A stretch of DNA of 13,051 nt. It comes from Jimgerdemannia flammicorona (Eukaryota; Mucoromycota; Endogonomycetes; Endogonales; Endogonaceae). The stretch is taken from assembly GCA_003990745.1 (NCBI GenBank), contig RBNI01005073.1, forward strand, positions 1-13,051, given 5' to 3'. Of this stretch, positions 1 through 9,583 are shown in pieces (position 1 is the stretch's first letter; each line of letters begins with the position of its first letter). The notes beneath the pieces are model-generated. The model was not told the origin of the DNA. It saw nothing but the letters and a program-made list of their open reading frames with translations, and did no database searches. The translations under genes and the position numbers were made by a program.

Positions 1-2039
1 CCCACCCCCACTTAGTGAAAGGCCACTTTGTCTAATACATACCATCTCTACTCACCCACCACTCTGTTCACAGATCCTTTCCACCAGACTGTGACATTGC
101 CCACTCTGGGGACTCCAACCCAGTCAGCAGATCCCCCATCAATTCCTCCCACCTTAACAACTTTTCCTATAAACCCATCTGTTGCCTCTCCTCAAAAACA
201 AAGAGTCAATATCCAGCCAGTCCCACCTATACTGCTAAAACCCACCCTACAGTAAGCCAACTATTGTCCACACCACCTACTAGCTGAGATTTCAAATCCT
301 CCCAGTGGCCTCTCTCACCATCCAGCCACCTCTCCACACCCAGTCTATTCCCTACTTCTATCCAAAAGTCCCCCAAACCTCACACTCTCCCAGCCAATGT
401 TCCAGCATCTACACAAATCCTCCAACTTGCCATATATTATAACACTCCTCACAATCTAATCGGCCACCTTCCACCAGATGCCCTGTATAGAAATTCAATA
501 TGACATTCCTCCACAGCATTCTCCACCATACCACCCAGTACTTGGGAGGAAGCCACCTCTGTACCTCAGCACTCTACATCCTGATACCTGCCCAGTCCCA
601 CTCCTTGCCAATCCTTGCTGCCTGCTAGCCACTTAGCCAAAGATCCTGGCCAAGACCCTGCTGATACTCCACTCTATCCCCAATATCAAAATCAGTAAGC
701 AGAGCATCCCCCAGAAGCAGTCTGTCCCATTGCCACATATCAGAACCCCACATCTCCTCCCCCTCATTGCCTTGCCAGCACAGGCCAATTCTGTGTACTC
801 CATCTACCACCCCCCACCAAAAGCCCTTAAACTGCAGCCATCTACTTCCATTCAACCCCACCAAAGAAAGCAAATCTCCTGAGAACACTCAAGGGGAGGA
901 TCTCATCTCCTATACCTTCTGCAACAGTGGCACACAACCCCCTCTCTGTAGTTCAACAGCTCTCTTCAACCACCAGGCTCACAGGCAGTGCAACCTCTTA
1001 GAGAAATCCACAAGGCCTAGACCTCCCCTAACCATGAGTGTTGCAAGAGTATCCCAACTGATCTGGGACCTCCTCTCTACCCAAATTCAATCTCTAGCCA
1101 TCTTTGTCAACCTTGTCATCACCCAAGCTGGGAAGTCTAGGTGATAGGCCATGTACCATAGCTTGGGGAACCAGTAGACATTCAGAATTGACACCTTCCC
1201 TGCCAGAGAGATATGGTAGCCCCCCCACCCTCGAAGGGCCTCCCCCCAAATAGTCACCCTGCTCTCCCACCATACTCATGGCAAGACAGATCCATATACA
1301 GAAAGGAAGATGTTCAGATATCACACCACCTCACTAGTAGGGACAATTGTTCCAATTATATCCCCACCTACTAGCCCATTCCCTAGCATCATTGTCTCAC
1401 ACTTATGCCAGTTGAGCTTCACTCCAGAGTGTGCCTCATACCATTCCACTGTCTCCTTAAGTGCCTCAACATCTGCCACAGAACCAAGTCCAACTACTAT
1501 GTCATCAGCAATAGCCCCCACCTTCCACACTATACCATATATAGAGAGCCCTGTGACCTTCTGGTGAATTCTATCCATCAAAGGTTCTAATGAAAGGGCA
1601 TAGAGAATGGGGGACAGAGTGTTTCCCTGAGGAACTCCTCTTCCCAAGGGAAATACCAGATCTCAGTGACCATTATACATCAGTGCTGTCTGACAGCCCT
1701 CCAACAGATTCAATATAGAAGCCTGAAATCATAGGGAAATACCAATCCTATCCAGTACCTTTCTCAGCCAAACCTGCTGTACACAGTCATAGACCTTCTC
1801 CTGGTCCAAAAAGACTAATCTATCATCCAGTCCATAAGCCCAGACTCCTTCAATGATGCCATGCATCCATGGAGTCCTATCCCTTATAAGCCTGCCTCCA
1901 ACAAAGCTCTGCTGCTCCTCACTCAGCACCTGTTGGGTAACTTTCTGTAGCCTTGTGATAATCACCTTAGTCACCATCTTCCTGTCCATATCTAAAAGCA
2001 TGATTGGTCTCCAATTCTTCCAGTCCTCTCTCCTCCCCT

Positions 2040-2040
<1 letters not shown>
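1..2040 (-). pseudogene. ORF2 of element B, 3' part: reverse transcriptase and C-terminal domain, decayed
   Basis: It encodes the RT and C-terminal part of a LINE ORF2 protein, continuing residue 528 from the segment ending at 7960. Visible in order: the KGRREDWKNWRP block (start of the RT fingers) at about 2005-2040; FLDQEKVYD, catalytic motif A, near 1780-1815; GVPQGNTLSPILY near 1600-1630; and the active-site box at 1501-1512, residues 704-707, which reads IADD where C and A have FADD. The C-terminal domain follows, with a GLGLVDFSKRLHCL block near 980-1030 and a Cys/His motif at 382-453. In-frame stops occur where C has Trp, Gln or Arg codons. A frameshift lies near 290-300. Otherwise the frame is kept over about 1.7 kb. 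The RT could not be made from this copy. Confidence 0.88.
382..453 (-). other. Cys/His putative zinc motif of ORF2 (element B copy)
   Basis: The minus strand reads C-x2-C (TGT at 451-453 and 442-444), then 14 codons (one is a stop) to His (397-399) and Cys at 382-384, giving CX2CX14HX4C. Cys/His clusters near the C terminus are a known feature of L1-like ORF2 proteins. All four candidate ligands survive here, although the stop between them would end the protein first. Zinc binding is inference. Confidence 0.6.

Positions 2041-2041
<1 letters not shown>
2029..2041. repeat. Target-site duplication of element C, 3'-side copy
   Basis: The plus-strand 13-mer TCTCCTCCCCTTG is identical to 7960-7972. 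With one mismatch the match extends through a CTTT that merges with the poly(T) run, giving up to about 17-18 bp. It sits directly beside the poly(A) tail, as expected from target-primed reverse transcription. The duplicated bases encode KGRR at the start of the RT domain of B. Confidence 0.93.

Positions 2042-2043
<2 letters not shown>

Positions 2044-2097
<54 letters not shown>
2044..2097 (-). repeat. Poly(A) tail of element C (54 nt, seen as poly(T))
   Basis: An uninterrupted run of 54 T on the plus strand is A54 at the 3' end of the minus-strand element. It lies 20 nt past an AATAAA signal and abuts the target-site duplication. Being uninterrupted, it suggests C is the most recent insertion here, although slippage or assembly may have altered its length. 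Confidence 0.95.
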
Positions 2098-2100
<3 letters not shown>

Positions 2101-2159
2101 GTCATTTGGACTCTGTCTTTATTACCAGTCTATGAATAAGTATACAATATCACCACCTA
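2098..2159 (-). other. 3' UTR of element C
   Basis: These are the 62 nt between the ORF2 stop codon (TAG at 2160-2162) and the poly(A) tail. The stretch holds the AATAAA signal at 2118-2123 and no evident stem-loop or tandem repeat. The short UTR and the A tail suggest recognition of the RNA through poly(A), as in L1-type elements, rather than a long structured 3' end; this is inference. Confidence 0.8.
2118..2123 (-). promoter_or_regulatory. Polyadenylation signal AATAAA of element C
   Basis: The plus strand reads TTTATT, so the minus strand reads AATAAA, with 20 nt between it and the first A of the tail at 2097. That is the usual distance between a signal and a cleavage site. It suggests the element RNA is a polymerase II transcript ending at its own signal. 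Confidence 0.85.
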
Positions 2160-5100
2160 CTATCTGATCCCCATAGGGGAGCCCCTCCCCACTCCTTTAC
2201 AAATAAAGATCACTCTCTCACCAATGACTCCAACTCTCCCACTGCTCTGTTCATAGATTTTCTCCACCAAGTAGTGCCTCCAACCCCCCTGCAGCCCCCA
2301 ATCAAGCCACCAGTCTGTCAAGGTGTCTTTCATAAGTCTCTGCCACTGTAACAACCGGCTCCCCAAGCTCTGTTGCCTCCAATCCTCAAAAACAAATAGC
2401 CAGTGACTGGCCAGCCCAACCCAAATAGCCAATGTCCAACCTAAGGTAATCCACTCCTTTCCTACCCCTCCTACCAATCGATCCCTCAAGTCCTCCTACC
2501 TCCCCTGTACTTCATCTCTCCAACACCTCACCCCCAAGTGGTCCCCAATGACCCACCAAAAGTCTCCCAACACCTTGTACTCTCCTAGCCAATGTTCTGG
2601 CATCTGTACAAAGCTCCCTTCCTGCTCTACATTATGGCACTCCTCACAGTCGAAGCAACCCCCTATGATAAGGTGCCCTGAGTGGAAGTTGAGCATTACA
2701 TTCCTTCTCAGCATATACCACCAGACCACCCAGTACTTTGGTGGCATCTATTTTCATACTGCAGCACTCCAGATCCAAACACCATACCAGTCCCACTCTT
2801 CTCCAATTCCAACTCCTTGCCAACTGCTAGGCCACAGATCCTGGCCTAGTCCCCTTTGGCATTCTATTCCATCACCAACATCAAACTTAAGTAAGGCATG
2901 CTGTCCAGCAGTATGCTATCCCATCTCCACATCGCTGGGTTCCAAGCCTCCTCCCCCTCATTCCCCTACTAGTGAATATCAATATAGTGTGCCCTCTCTA
3001 CTATCCCTCACCAATAATCTTTATATCGCAATTGTGCAGTGTTCTGGAGTCTAACCAATGAGAGAAGATCACCAGTTGAGCCTCTTAGTGATGACCGCCT
3101 CTCCCAGACCTTCTGCAGCAAAGGAACCCAACCCCCTCCTTGCAACTCCACTACCCTCTTAAGCCACCATGCCCTCAAGCAGTGTAGTCATTTGGGAAAG
3201 TCCACCAGCCCAAGACCACTTCTTGCCACTGATAGGGACAAGGTCTCCCAACCAATCTAGCTCTGTCTGCCAGCCCAAATCCATCCCTTGGCCACCTTCA
3301 CTAATCTCTTCACCACTCAGGCTGGGAAGTCCAGATAATAAGCCAAATACCACAACTTCGGCAACCAATATATATTCAAAATCGAGACCCGTCCTGTCAG
3401 AGAAAAGTGTCTTCCCCCCCAACCCCACAGGTCTTCCTCTCATATTCCAATTCACTGCTCCTATCAAAGCCTGAGCAGAACTGACCCATAGACTGACAAA
3501 TAAATACCCAAGTACCGCACTGCCTCACTGGTGGGGACAATTGTTCCTATAACTTCTCCTCCCACCAGGCTGTTACCTAGTACCATTGTTTCACACTTGT
3601 GCCAATTCAGCTTTGTCCCAGAGTTCTCCTCATACCACTCCACTGTCTTCTTGAGCTCCTTGATATCAGCAATCAACCCCAAACCAACTATCATATCATC
3701 TGCAAAGGCCCCAACTTTCCACCCAATGCTATAGATAGAGAGCCCCACTATCCTCTGCCTAATTCTGTCTATTAGGGGTTCCAGGGAAAGAGTATACAAG
3801 ATGGGGGACAGTGGGTCCCCCTGGGGCACCCCCCTACTCAGAGGGAATGCTACCCCTCTATGCCCATTACACATGAGTGCAGCCCTACTCCCTTCCAGTA
3901 GGCTGATCATTGCTCATCAAAATTGGATTGGAACCCCTATTCTATCTAATACTTTTACCAGCCAGACTCATTGCACCCAGTCATAAGCCTTCTCCTGGTC
4001 AAAGAAGACTAGATGCCTATCCAGTCCACAGGCTCTAGCCCCTTCAATAACTCCATGTACCCAGGCTGTGCCATCTCTAATGAGTCAACCACCAACAAAT
4101 CCCCTCTGCTCAACACCTATAACTTGCTGGGCTACCTTCTGTAGGCTTGCGACCACCACCTTAGTTACCAACTTTCTGTCCATATCTAGCAACATTATCG
4201 GCTACCAGTTCTTCCAATCCTCTCACCTTCCTTTGTTCTTATAAAGTAGCATCACCAGCCCAAGATCATGCTCCCCCACCCATCTTCCTGTCTGCAATAT
4301 AGAGTCACACAATGCTGTCAACTCTCCCATCACACCTGGGACTCCAACCATTCGCTTCCAGAAGTCCCAGGGTAGGCCATCCTCTCCAGGTGTTGTACCT
4401 GAAGCTATCACAGCAAGAACCTGGTGGATCTCATCCTCCTTTACAGGCATTACTAGGTCACTTAGTCCTGCAACTTGTGGTGGGTGCCAATCCTCCAATG
4501 TTCAGTTAATGGCAGTAGCATCTGCCCCACCCTCCTCCTCACTCCACAATCCACTCCATTGCTCCTTCAGTAATCCAAGAATATCCTGTACACTATACAC
4601 TAGTACACTATCCGAGTCAAGTACCCCTTCCCACCATTGCTGTACCCTTCTTGCTCTAAGGGTTCTAATGAGAAACTTGGAAGGCCTCTCCCCTTCCTCC
4701 AGCCCCTACCAATGAAGCTGTGCCACCAAGCTTTGCACCCTTGCCTCTTCCTCTTTCTGCAGCACCTGTTGTAGTTCCCCAACCTCCATCTTCACCCTCA
4801 TTACTCTCCAATCTTCTTCTCCCTCCACCATTGCCAGTCTTGCCCCCTCCTCCAGAAGCCTAGCCAATCTAGTAGAAGTCCAATGCACTCTCTGCCATCG
4901 CTACTTCCCTGCCACCTTGCCAGCCTCGCTCCAGTACATTCTGGCCATCTCTTTCATTCTCATCCACTGAATCCCAATCAAGGCACCTTCCTGCTACCAG
5001 TTCTCCACCCTCAGCTGAATGTCTTTAACCCACTCCTCCCACCAGGACTCATCATCTAACAAGGAGGAATTTAGGTGCCAATATCCAGGCCCATCTCCAC

Positions 5101-5815
5101 TTCCCCCAAAGTACCCCTGTCCCAAAAGACCCCAGTGATCTGACCATAGATACCATTCCACCTCCAGCGACTTCCAAATATCCTGGCCCCAACAGTTGGC
5201 TATCAGAATCCAGTTGATCCTTGTCTCCAGGCCTCCAGCCCAATGCGTATATACCCTCCTATCCCCCCAGTACTCTGTACCAGCATCTACTAGTGCTCCT
5301 AGTCTTTCAACTTCCTCCCACAATGCCAGCCCCCCACTCCTGCTCTCAGTACCCCATCCTCCATCAGTTCTATCCATCTGTATATTCCAAACTATATTGA
5401 AATCTCCCCCAAGCATATCCACTCCAGCCTCTGCCAGGATCCCACTCTTCTGGAGACCCTTCATCCAATCTATATGCTCCCCCCTTATGGCAGGGCAGTA
5501 ATAGGAGCCAACTGTAACTGGCTCCCAGTCTGCATGAATCCATTTACCCCAGACCAGCCTCTCCCCCCAGCTCCTCACATTTCTTATCTCTCCTCTGCCT
5601 TTCCGAACCAGAATCCTGACCTTGCTATTCCAAATCACCATGCCACCCCATTCCTTTGTCCATTCCATCCTATCAGAGTCATTCTCACATCTGACATCCT
5701 GCAAGAGGAAGAGATCAGCCTCCAATCCCTTCAGCCAAATAAAAATGTTCCTACATCTAACAGTGCCCCATAGCCTATTCAAATTCAAAGAAAAAATGTT
5801 GGTTATACTGTTCAT
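2160..5815 (-). pseudogene. ORF2 of element C: APE-type endonuclease plus reverse transcriptase, decayed
   Basis: A LINE ORF2 of about 1218 residues. The start is the Met at 5815, matching the only start in B (9552); an in-frame Met at 5827 would add four residues. Endonuclease, residues 1-235: IFSLNLN, LLQD (Asp where the family usually has Glu), GGDFN at 136-140, RINW near 199-202 and SDH at 225-227. B keeps RIDW, so the catalytic Asp at 201 is Asn here. A linker of about 285 residues follows, then RT: FDQEKAYD at 605-612 (3980-4003), GVPQGDPLSP near 660-672 and FADD at 704-707 (3695-3706). After that come the YWLPKLWY and GLGLVDFPK blocks and a Cys/His motif near 1057. More than ten in-frame stops, mostly at Trp, Gln or Arg positions, and one single-base deletion near 2890-2905 kill it. 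The APE nicks DNA and the RT copies element RNA at the nick. Confidence 0.93.
2577..2648 (-). other. Cys/His putative zinc motif of ORF2 (element C copy), last Cys lost
   Basis: This corresponds to 382-453 in element B. The minus strand shows Cys (2646-2648), x2, Cys, 14 residues, His (2592-2594), x4, then Tyr (TAC, 2577-2579) where B has Cys. The TGC-to-TAC or TGT-to-TAT type change removes the fourth candidate ligand. The motif lies after the frameshift near 2890-2905. Confidence 0.55.
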
Positions 5816-5845
5816 AATGAAACACAATTTGTTATTAGTTGATCT
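5816..5845 (-). other. ORF1-ORF2 spacer of element C
   Basis: There are 30 nt between the ORF1 stop (TAG, 5846-5848) and the ORF2 start at 5815. The same gap in B is 31 nt (9553-9583). The conserved short gap suggests ORF2 is translated from the bicistronic RNA by reinitiation or internal initiation. No ribosome-entry structure is evident. Confidence 0.7.
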
Positions 5846-7868
5846 CTACAGCTCTATGCTCATCTCCTCCCATGCTATGTCCAGATTATGTTCTGCCATC
5901 ACCTCCTCCTCTTCAGCCCTCTGAGCCTCCAATCCAGCCAACAGCCCATTCATCTCCCCATCTGCCTTCTCCTCAAACTCCTCCCAGTACTCAATGCAAG
6001 CCTCCTGCTAAAGCTACAATCTATGATACTTGTTCCAACAGTACTCAGCCCTCTCCCCAGTGACAATCACCATCTCCACCTCCCACTCCTTGTCCACCTC
6101 ATACCCTTCCTCCTCTAGATACACTGCGAGAATTTCTACCTTCAGGCCATCATCACTCTATCCCTCTGCAAAATCCATGCCCAGTGCTCATCACCCATCA
6201 CTCACAAGTCCACCTCCCCCAACTCTTCTGCTGCCAGGTTATTCATCACCCTGTATATCTAAAGTAGGTTCCCCACCTCCTTCCCTCCAGGGGTCGCCGG
6301 CCTCCCTCCATCCAGCATTGTGGTGTTGGCTCCAGCACTCGCAACCTCATCTGATACCTCTGGGACATCCACCAGTTCCTCCTCCCTGGCCGCCACCACA
6401 TGTTCTCTGTTCATTACCTCTGGAACACTAAATTTCACCTGATGGGTCCCCAGCATTGTTATGTCCTCCACCATCTTATTTCTGGAAGCTGGGCCTTGCC
6501 TGATAAGAGGAGAAGGAGTGGGGGAATCCTCCCTGACCTCATCCCAAACCTCCAAGGTTCCATCAGTGTATGGGTCAATAATCTTCACCTCCTTTGCCTT
6601 CCCTGTCTCCTCCCTGGCATTCCCACTCCTCTCACTAGCTCAGACACTCACTTTGGCCCCTTCCACACCCATCATCTTGCTCACATCCTCCTGTGGTCTG
6701 CTCTCCAGTTTAGCCAGCAGATTCTTCTGTCTCTTACACCCCTGAGCTCTTTCCCACTGCACCTTGTCTACTCGAATCCTCTTTCCATCTACCACCTCCA
6801 GGTGCATCGACTCCATGAAAGCCTTCCAAGCCTTTGCTCGCCACTCACAGCACCATCCAATTCTTCCAGCACTTCCAATAAATCCTCTTCCTCCTCTTTA
6901 CTTCCTTTCACCCTCATCACCTTGCACAAGATTGCTCCCCAGACCATCACCAAAGGCCAGTCTCTTGCCTTCCCAGTAGCTTCTCTCCCAGCCAGCCGAA
7001 TCCTCACATCCACATCCCTAGTCCTGAGCAAGGTCCCTTCCCAGACCCTGAATCCGATATCTACCACCTCTCCATACTCTGCCATGATATCCTCAACTCT
7101 CTTTCTCATCTCCATTGCCATCACCATGGACACTCCTTTCACCAGCAGTTGGACTACCCTTATATCCCATTTCAGATACCTTATCATTGGAACATACACC
7201 TCCCTAACCACCAACCCAATCTTCAATGCCTCCTCCAGTAGCTCAGTCTCCTCAAAACCCACCTCCACACCCTTTAGTCCCTTCAAAAACTTCACTGACA
7301 TGGCTCCTGCCACCTGCTTAGCAATAAGCCCCAGCACCATTTTTGCCATCACCACTAAGCCCTGAAAGCACAGTGTAGCTGTGAATGCTGAGATCGATTT
7401 TTTGAGTAATGGGGCCACCACCAGGCCCATCATGCTATCTGCCAAATCCCCTTGTCTTCCAAGCCTCAGCTACTCAGCCTCGCCAACAGCCATCATATCT
7501 GGATTTTTTTCCAGATTAGCAGTCCTGTCACCATCAGCAGTCACACTCCTCCCAGCCACTACTCCCCCAGCTCCACTGCCCCCCTTTCCAAGGGCTACTC
7601 CCCCACATGCTGCTGCCTTCTCAGTCTCCTTGCCCCTCCTCAGCCAGCTCTCCAGCCCTGATGCCTACTGCCTCCCCTTCACCATCTCTACAAAGCTTGC
7701 TCTCCCAGACCCTTGTCTGTCACCAATATCTCCACCTCTTCCATGTCCTCCCACCAGCAGCTCCCTCATGCCCCCCCCCAGGCCTGAGCCCCTTCCCACC
7801 TACTGTCATTCGAAAGCACTTGGGCTGCCCTGCCCAGTACATACCTCAGATTGCCTGTTGGTCACCCT
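5846..7868 (-). pseudogene. ORF1 of element C: predicted RNA-binding protein, decayed
   Basis: This is the counterpart of ORF1 in B (9584-11608), about 675 codons, with homology over the whole length. The best-kept stretch (6789-7445) holds FQGLVVMAKMVLGLIAKQ and a block ending in VRIRLAGREATGK that looks like an RRM-type RNA-binding fold: hydrophobic strand, helix, EYGEVVDIGF, then a VRIRL strand. A Glu-rich, probably helical tail (near 5850-6150) ends at TAG 5846-5848. Frameshifts near 6850-6860 and near 6150 and several stops break it. No ATG sits where B has its start codon, so the start at about 7868 is placed by alignment only. No CCHC knuckle was seen. The RRM call rests on pattern alone. 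Confidence 0.75.
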
Positions 7869-7959
7869 ATTGTTAGTCTCTTTTCTCCAAAAACGATGTT
7901 GTAAGTACCTTCCAAAGGTTGTGTAACCTGAATGATACTGGAGAAAGATGAGAGTGGTA
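7869..7959 (-). other. 5' UTR of element C
   Basis: About 90 nt lie between the 5' junction (the element starts TACCACTCTCATC, directly beside the duplication at 7960) and the aligned start of ORF1. The block CTTTCTCC at 7940-7947 is shared with the B leader at 11679-11686, and similarity continues after it. An internal promoter would be expected here, but no TATA-like or initiator motif can be supported. Confidence 0.7.
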
Positions 7960-7972
7960 TCTCCTCCCCTTG
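7960..7972. repeat. Target-site duplication of element C, 5'-side copy
   Basis: This is the perfect partner of 2029-2041. The minus strand reads CAAGGGGAGGAGA, preceded by ACAAAGA. The implied first nick, on the other strand after CTTT and before GTAC, would leave T residues able to pair with a poly(A) tail, fitting target-primed reverse transcription. Here the repeat is the last intact B sequence before C begins. Confidence 0.93.
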
Positions 7973-9552
7973 TCTTTGTACAATAAGGCCACCAGCCCCA
8001 AGTCCTGCTCTCTAACCCACTTGCCATTCAGAAGAACATGGTCACAGAGAGCAGCCATCTCACCCAATACTCCAGGAATCTTTGCTATCTTCTTCCAGAA
8101 GTCCCAAGATAACCCATATTCTCCTGGCACTGTCTCAAGCTTGGTCACTACAAGGACACTCTTGATTTCCCCCTCTTGGACTGGTTCAATCAAATCACCA
8201 AGCCCCTCCACTTGTAGTAGAACCCACTCCTTCAGTGTATTGCCAATCACCTCTCCATCTGTACCCCCTTCCTCCTTACTCCACAGTCCCCTCCATCGCT
8301 TCTTCAGTACCTCCAAGATCTGTTGCATGCTACACACCATGTCCCCCTCAGCATCAAAGACCCCCTTCCATCGATTTCGCACCTTCCTAGCTTGGAGAAG
8401 CCTAGACAAGTGCCTGGTAGGCCTCTCACCCTCCTCAAGCCCCTGCTACCACAGTCTGGCAGCCATTTCTTTCAAACAGATCTCCTCCTCTTCTCTCAAA
8501 ATCTGTTGTAACTCCACCATCTCCAATTTTGCCCTCTCCAACCTCCAATCCTCCACCCCTTCAGAAGAAAGCAAATCAGCCCATTCCATCTGCAATCTAA
8601 TCAGCCTATTAGAAGCACACCTCACTCACTTTCCTCTCTGCCTCCCAGCCTCCCTGCCAGCTTCTTCTCAATATACCTTTGTAGCCTCCTTCAACCATAT
8701 CCAGCAGTCACCCACAGATGAACCCTCACAGATTCAGTGAGAGATCTTCTCCTGGATTTCCTCCACCCATGTGTCCCATAACCTCTTCTCATCCAGCAGA
8801 GAGGAGTTAAGGTGCCAATGTCTGGGTCTATCTCTACTCTCTCCAAACTATCCCTGTCCCAACAGCCCACAGTGATCGGACTATAGGCACTACTCCACCT
8901 CTAGAGTCCTCCAAGCATCAACTCCCCAACATTCAGCTGTCAGGATCCAGTCAATTCTCATACCCAGCCCATTCACCCAGTACATATAGACCCTCCAGTT
9001 GCCCTACTATGTCCTCCCCATATCCCCTAAGTTGCTAAGGTTCTCTGCCTTCTCCCACTTATCCAGACTATCACTCTTCCCATCTGTACTCCTCCTGCCA
9101 TCAGTTCTATCTAGCCATGGATTTCGCACCATATTAAAGTCACCTCCCAGAATGTCAATGCCCTTCTCTAAGAGAATGCCCTCCTCCATAAGATCCTCAA
9201 TCCATACAATCCACTCACCCCTAACTGCAGGACAGTAGCAGGAGCCTACTCTAACTGATTCTCACCCCAGCCTATGCCATTCTCCCCAGACTAAGCAGTC
9301 ACCCTAGCTCCTGATTTCACCCAAATCTCCTCTACCCTTCCTCCTCAGAAATGCCACTTTGCCAATCCAAGCAGTAGCTCCTCCCCATTCTCTAGTCCAC
9401 TCCACTTGATCCTTCTCACTCTCACACCATATATCCTGCAATAAGAAGAGATCAGCCTCCAGTCTCTTAAGCCAAGTAAAAATGTTCTTATACTGCTCAG
9501 TACCCCACAATCCATTCACATTCAGAGAGAAAATGTTAGTTGTACTGTTCAT
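7960..9552 (-). pseudogene. ORF2 of element B, 5' part: APE-type endonuclease and linker, decayed
   Basis: It encodes residues 1 to about 531 of ORF2. The start is ATG at 9552 (MNSTTNIFSLNVNG), 31 nt after the ORF1 stop. Endonuclease motifs in order: LNVNG, LLQD (Asp in the usual Glu position, as in C), CYCPAVRGE, GGDFN, RIDWIL and SDH. The linker includes LEEGERP and a WDFWKKI block. The segment ends at DKGRR, where C inserted, and resumes at 2040. The frame stays open to the junction apart from nonsense codons. Several sit where C has Trp (for example C reads VEWYLWSDH and B has stops at both Trp positions). Since the whole endonuclease region keeps one frame, decay was mainly by base substitution. 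Confidence 0.9.
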
Positions 9553-9583
9553 TAGGAATAATATTGATTATCAATTGCAGCCT

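Larger units (their letters stand above)
1..2041 (-). mobile_element. LINE element B, 3' part (left of the nested element C)
   Basis: This is the downstream half of a minus-strand LINE whose upstream half lies at 7960-11690. The two were separated when element C inserted. Contiguity is shown by the identical 13-bp target-site duplication at 2029-2041 and 7960-7972, and by the ORF2 frame continuing across it. It aligns with the corresponding part of C (about 2210-4240) and with A (11691-13051) throughout. The window starts inside the last codons of ORF2, so the 3' UTR and poly(A) tail of B should lie within about 100-150 bases beyond position 1. Only two CpG dinucleotides remain in this stretch. 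Confidence 0.9.
2044..7959 (-). mobile_element. LINE element C, full-length bicistronic non-LTR retrotransposon
   Basis: A complete copy of about 5.9 kb runs from a 5' end at 7959 to the poly(A) tail at 2044-2097, bounded by 13-bp direct repeats. Parts in transcription order: 5' UTR (about 90 nt), ORF1 (about 7868-5846), a 30-nt spacer, ORF2 (5815-2160), and a 62-nt 3' UTR with AATAAA. It lies inside the RT region of element B on the same strand. B, after joining its halves, has nearly the same spacing of all parts, which supports 7959 as the true 5' end rather than a truncation. Both ORFs carry stops and frameshifts, so the copy is not autonomous. It retains 33 CpG sites, the highest density of the three copies, in line with being the youngest. 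The family name is not known to me. Confidence 0.92.

Noticed and set aside
2044..2097. Poly(T) as an intrinsic terminator or a sequencing artefact
   Set aside because: It joins a target-site duplication on one side and an AATAAA at the right distance on the other, so it is an element tail. Its exact length may still be affected by sequencing.
3159..3467. Minus-strand frame of 102 codons starting near 3467, apparently a frameshifted continuation of ORF2 of C
   Set aside because: The original ORF2 frame continues past the stops at 3464 with clear homology to B (SILNIYWLPKLWY), so there is no frameshift here and the 3467 frame is a shadow.
6400..7365. Long plus-strand open frame of 321 codons
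   Set aside because: It lies opposite ORF1 of element C, is made of Ser, Pro, Leu and Thr typical of the reverse complement of a purine-rich gene, and shows no domain. It is a shadow frame.
7970..8740. Plus-strand open frame of 256 codons
   Set aside because: It runs antisense to the ORF2 linker of element B and starts next to the duplication. Its low-complexity Ser/Pro/Leu composition and the better homology on the minus strand show it is not a gene.
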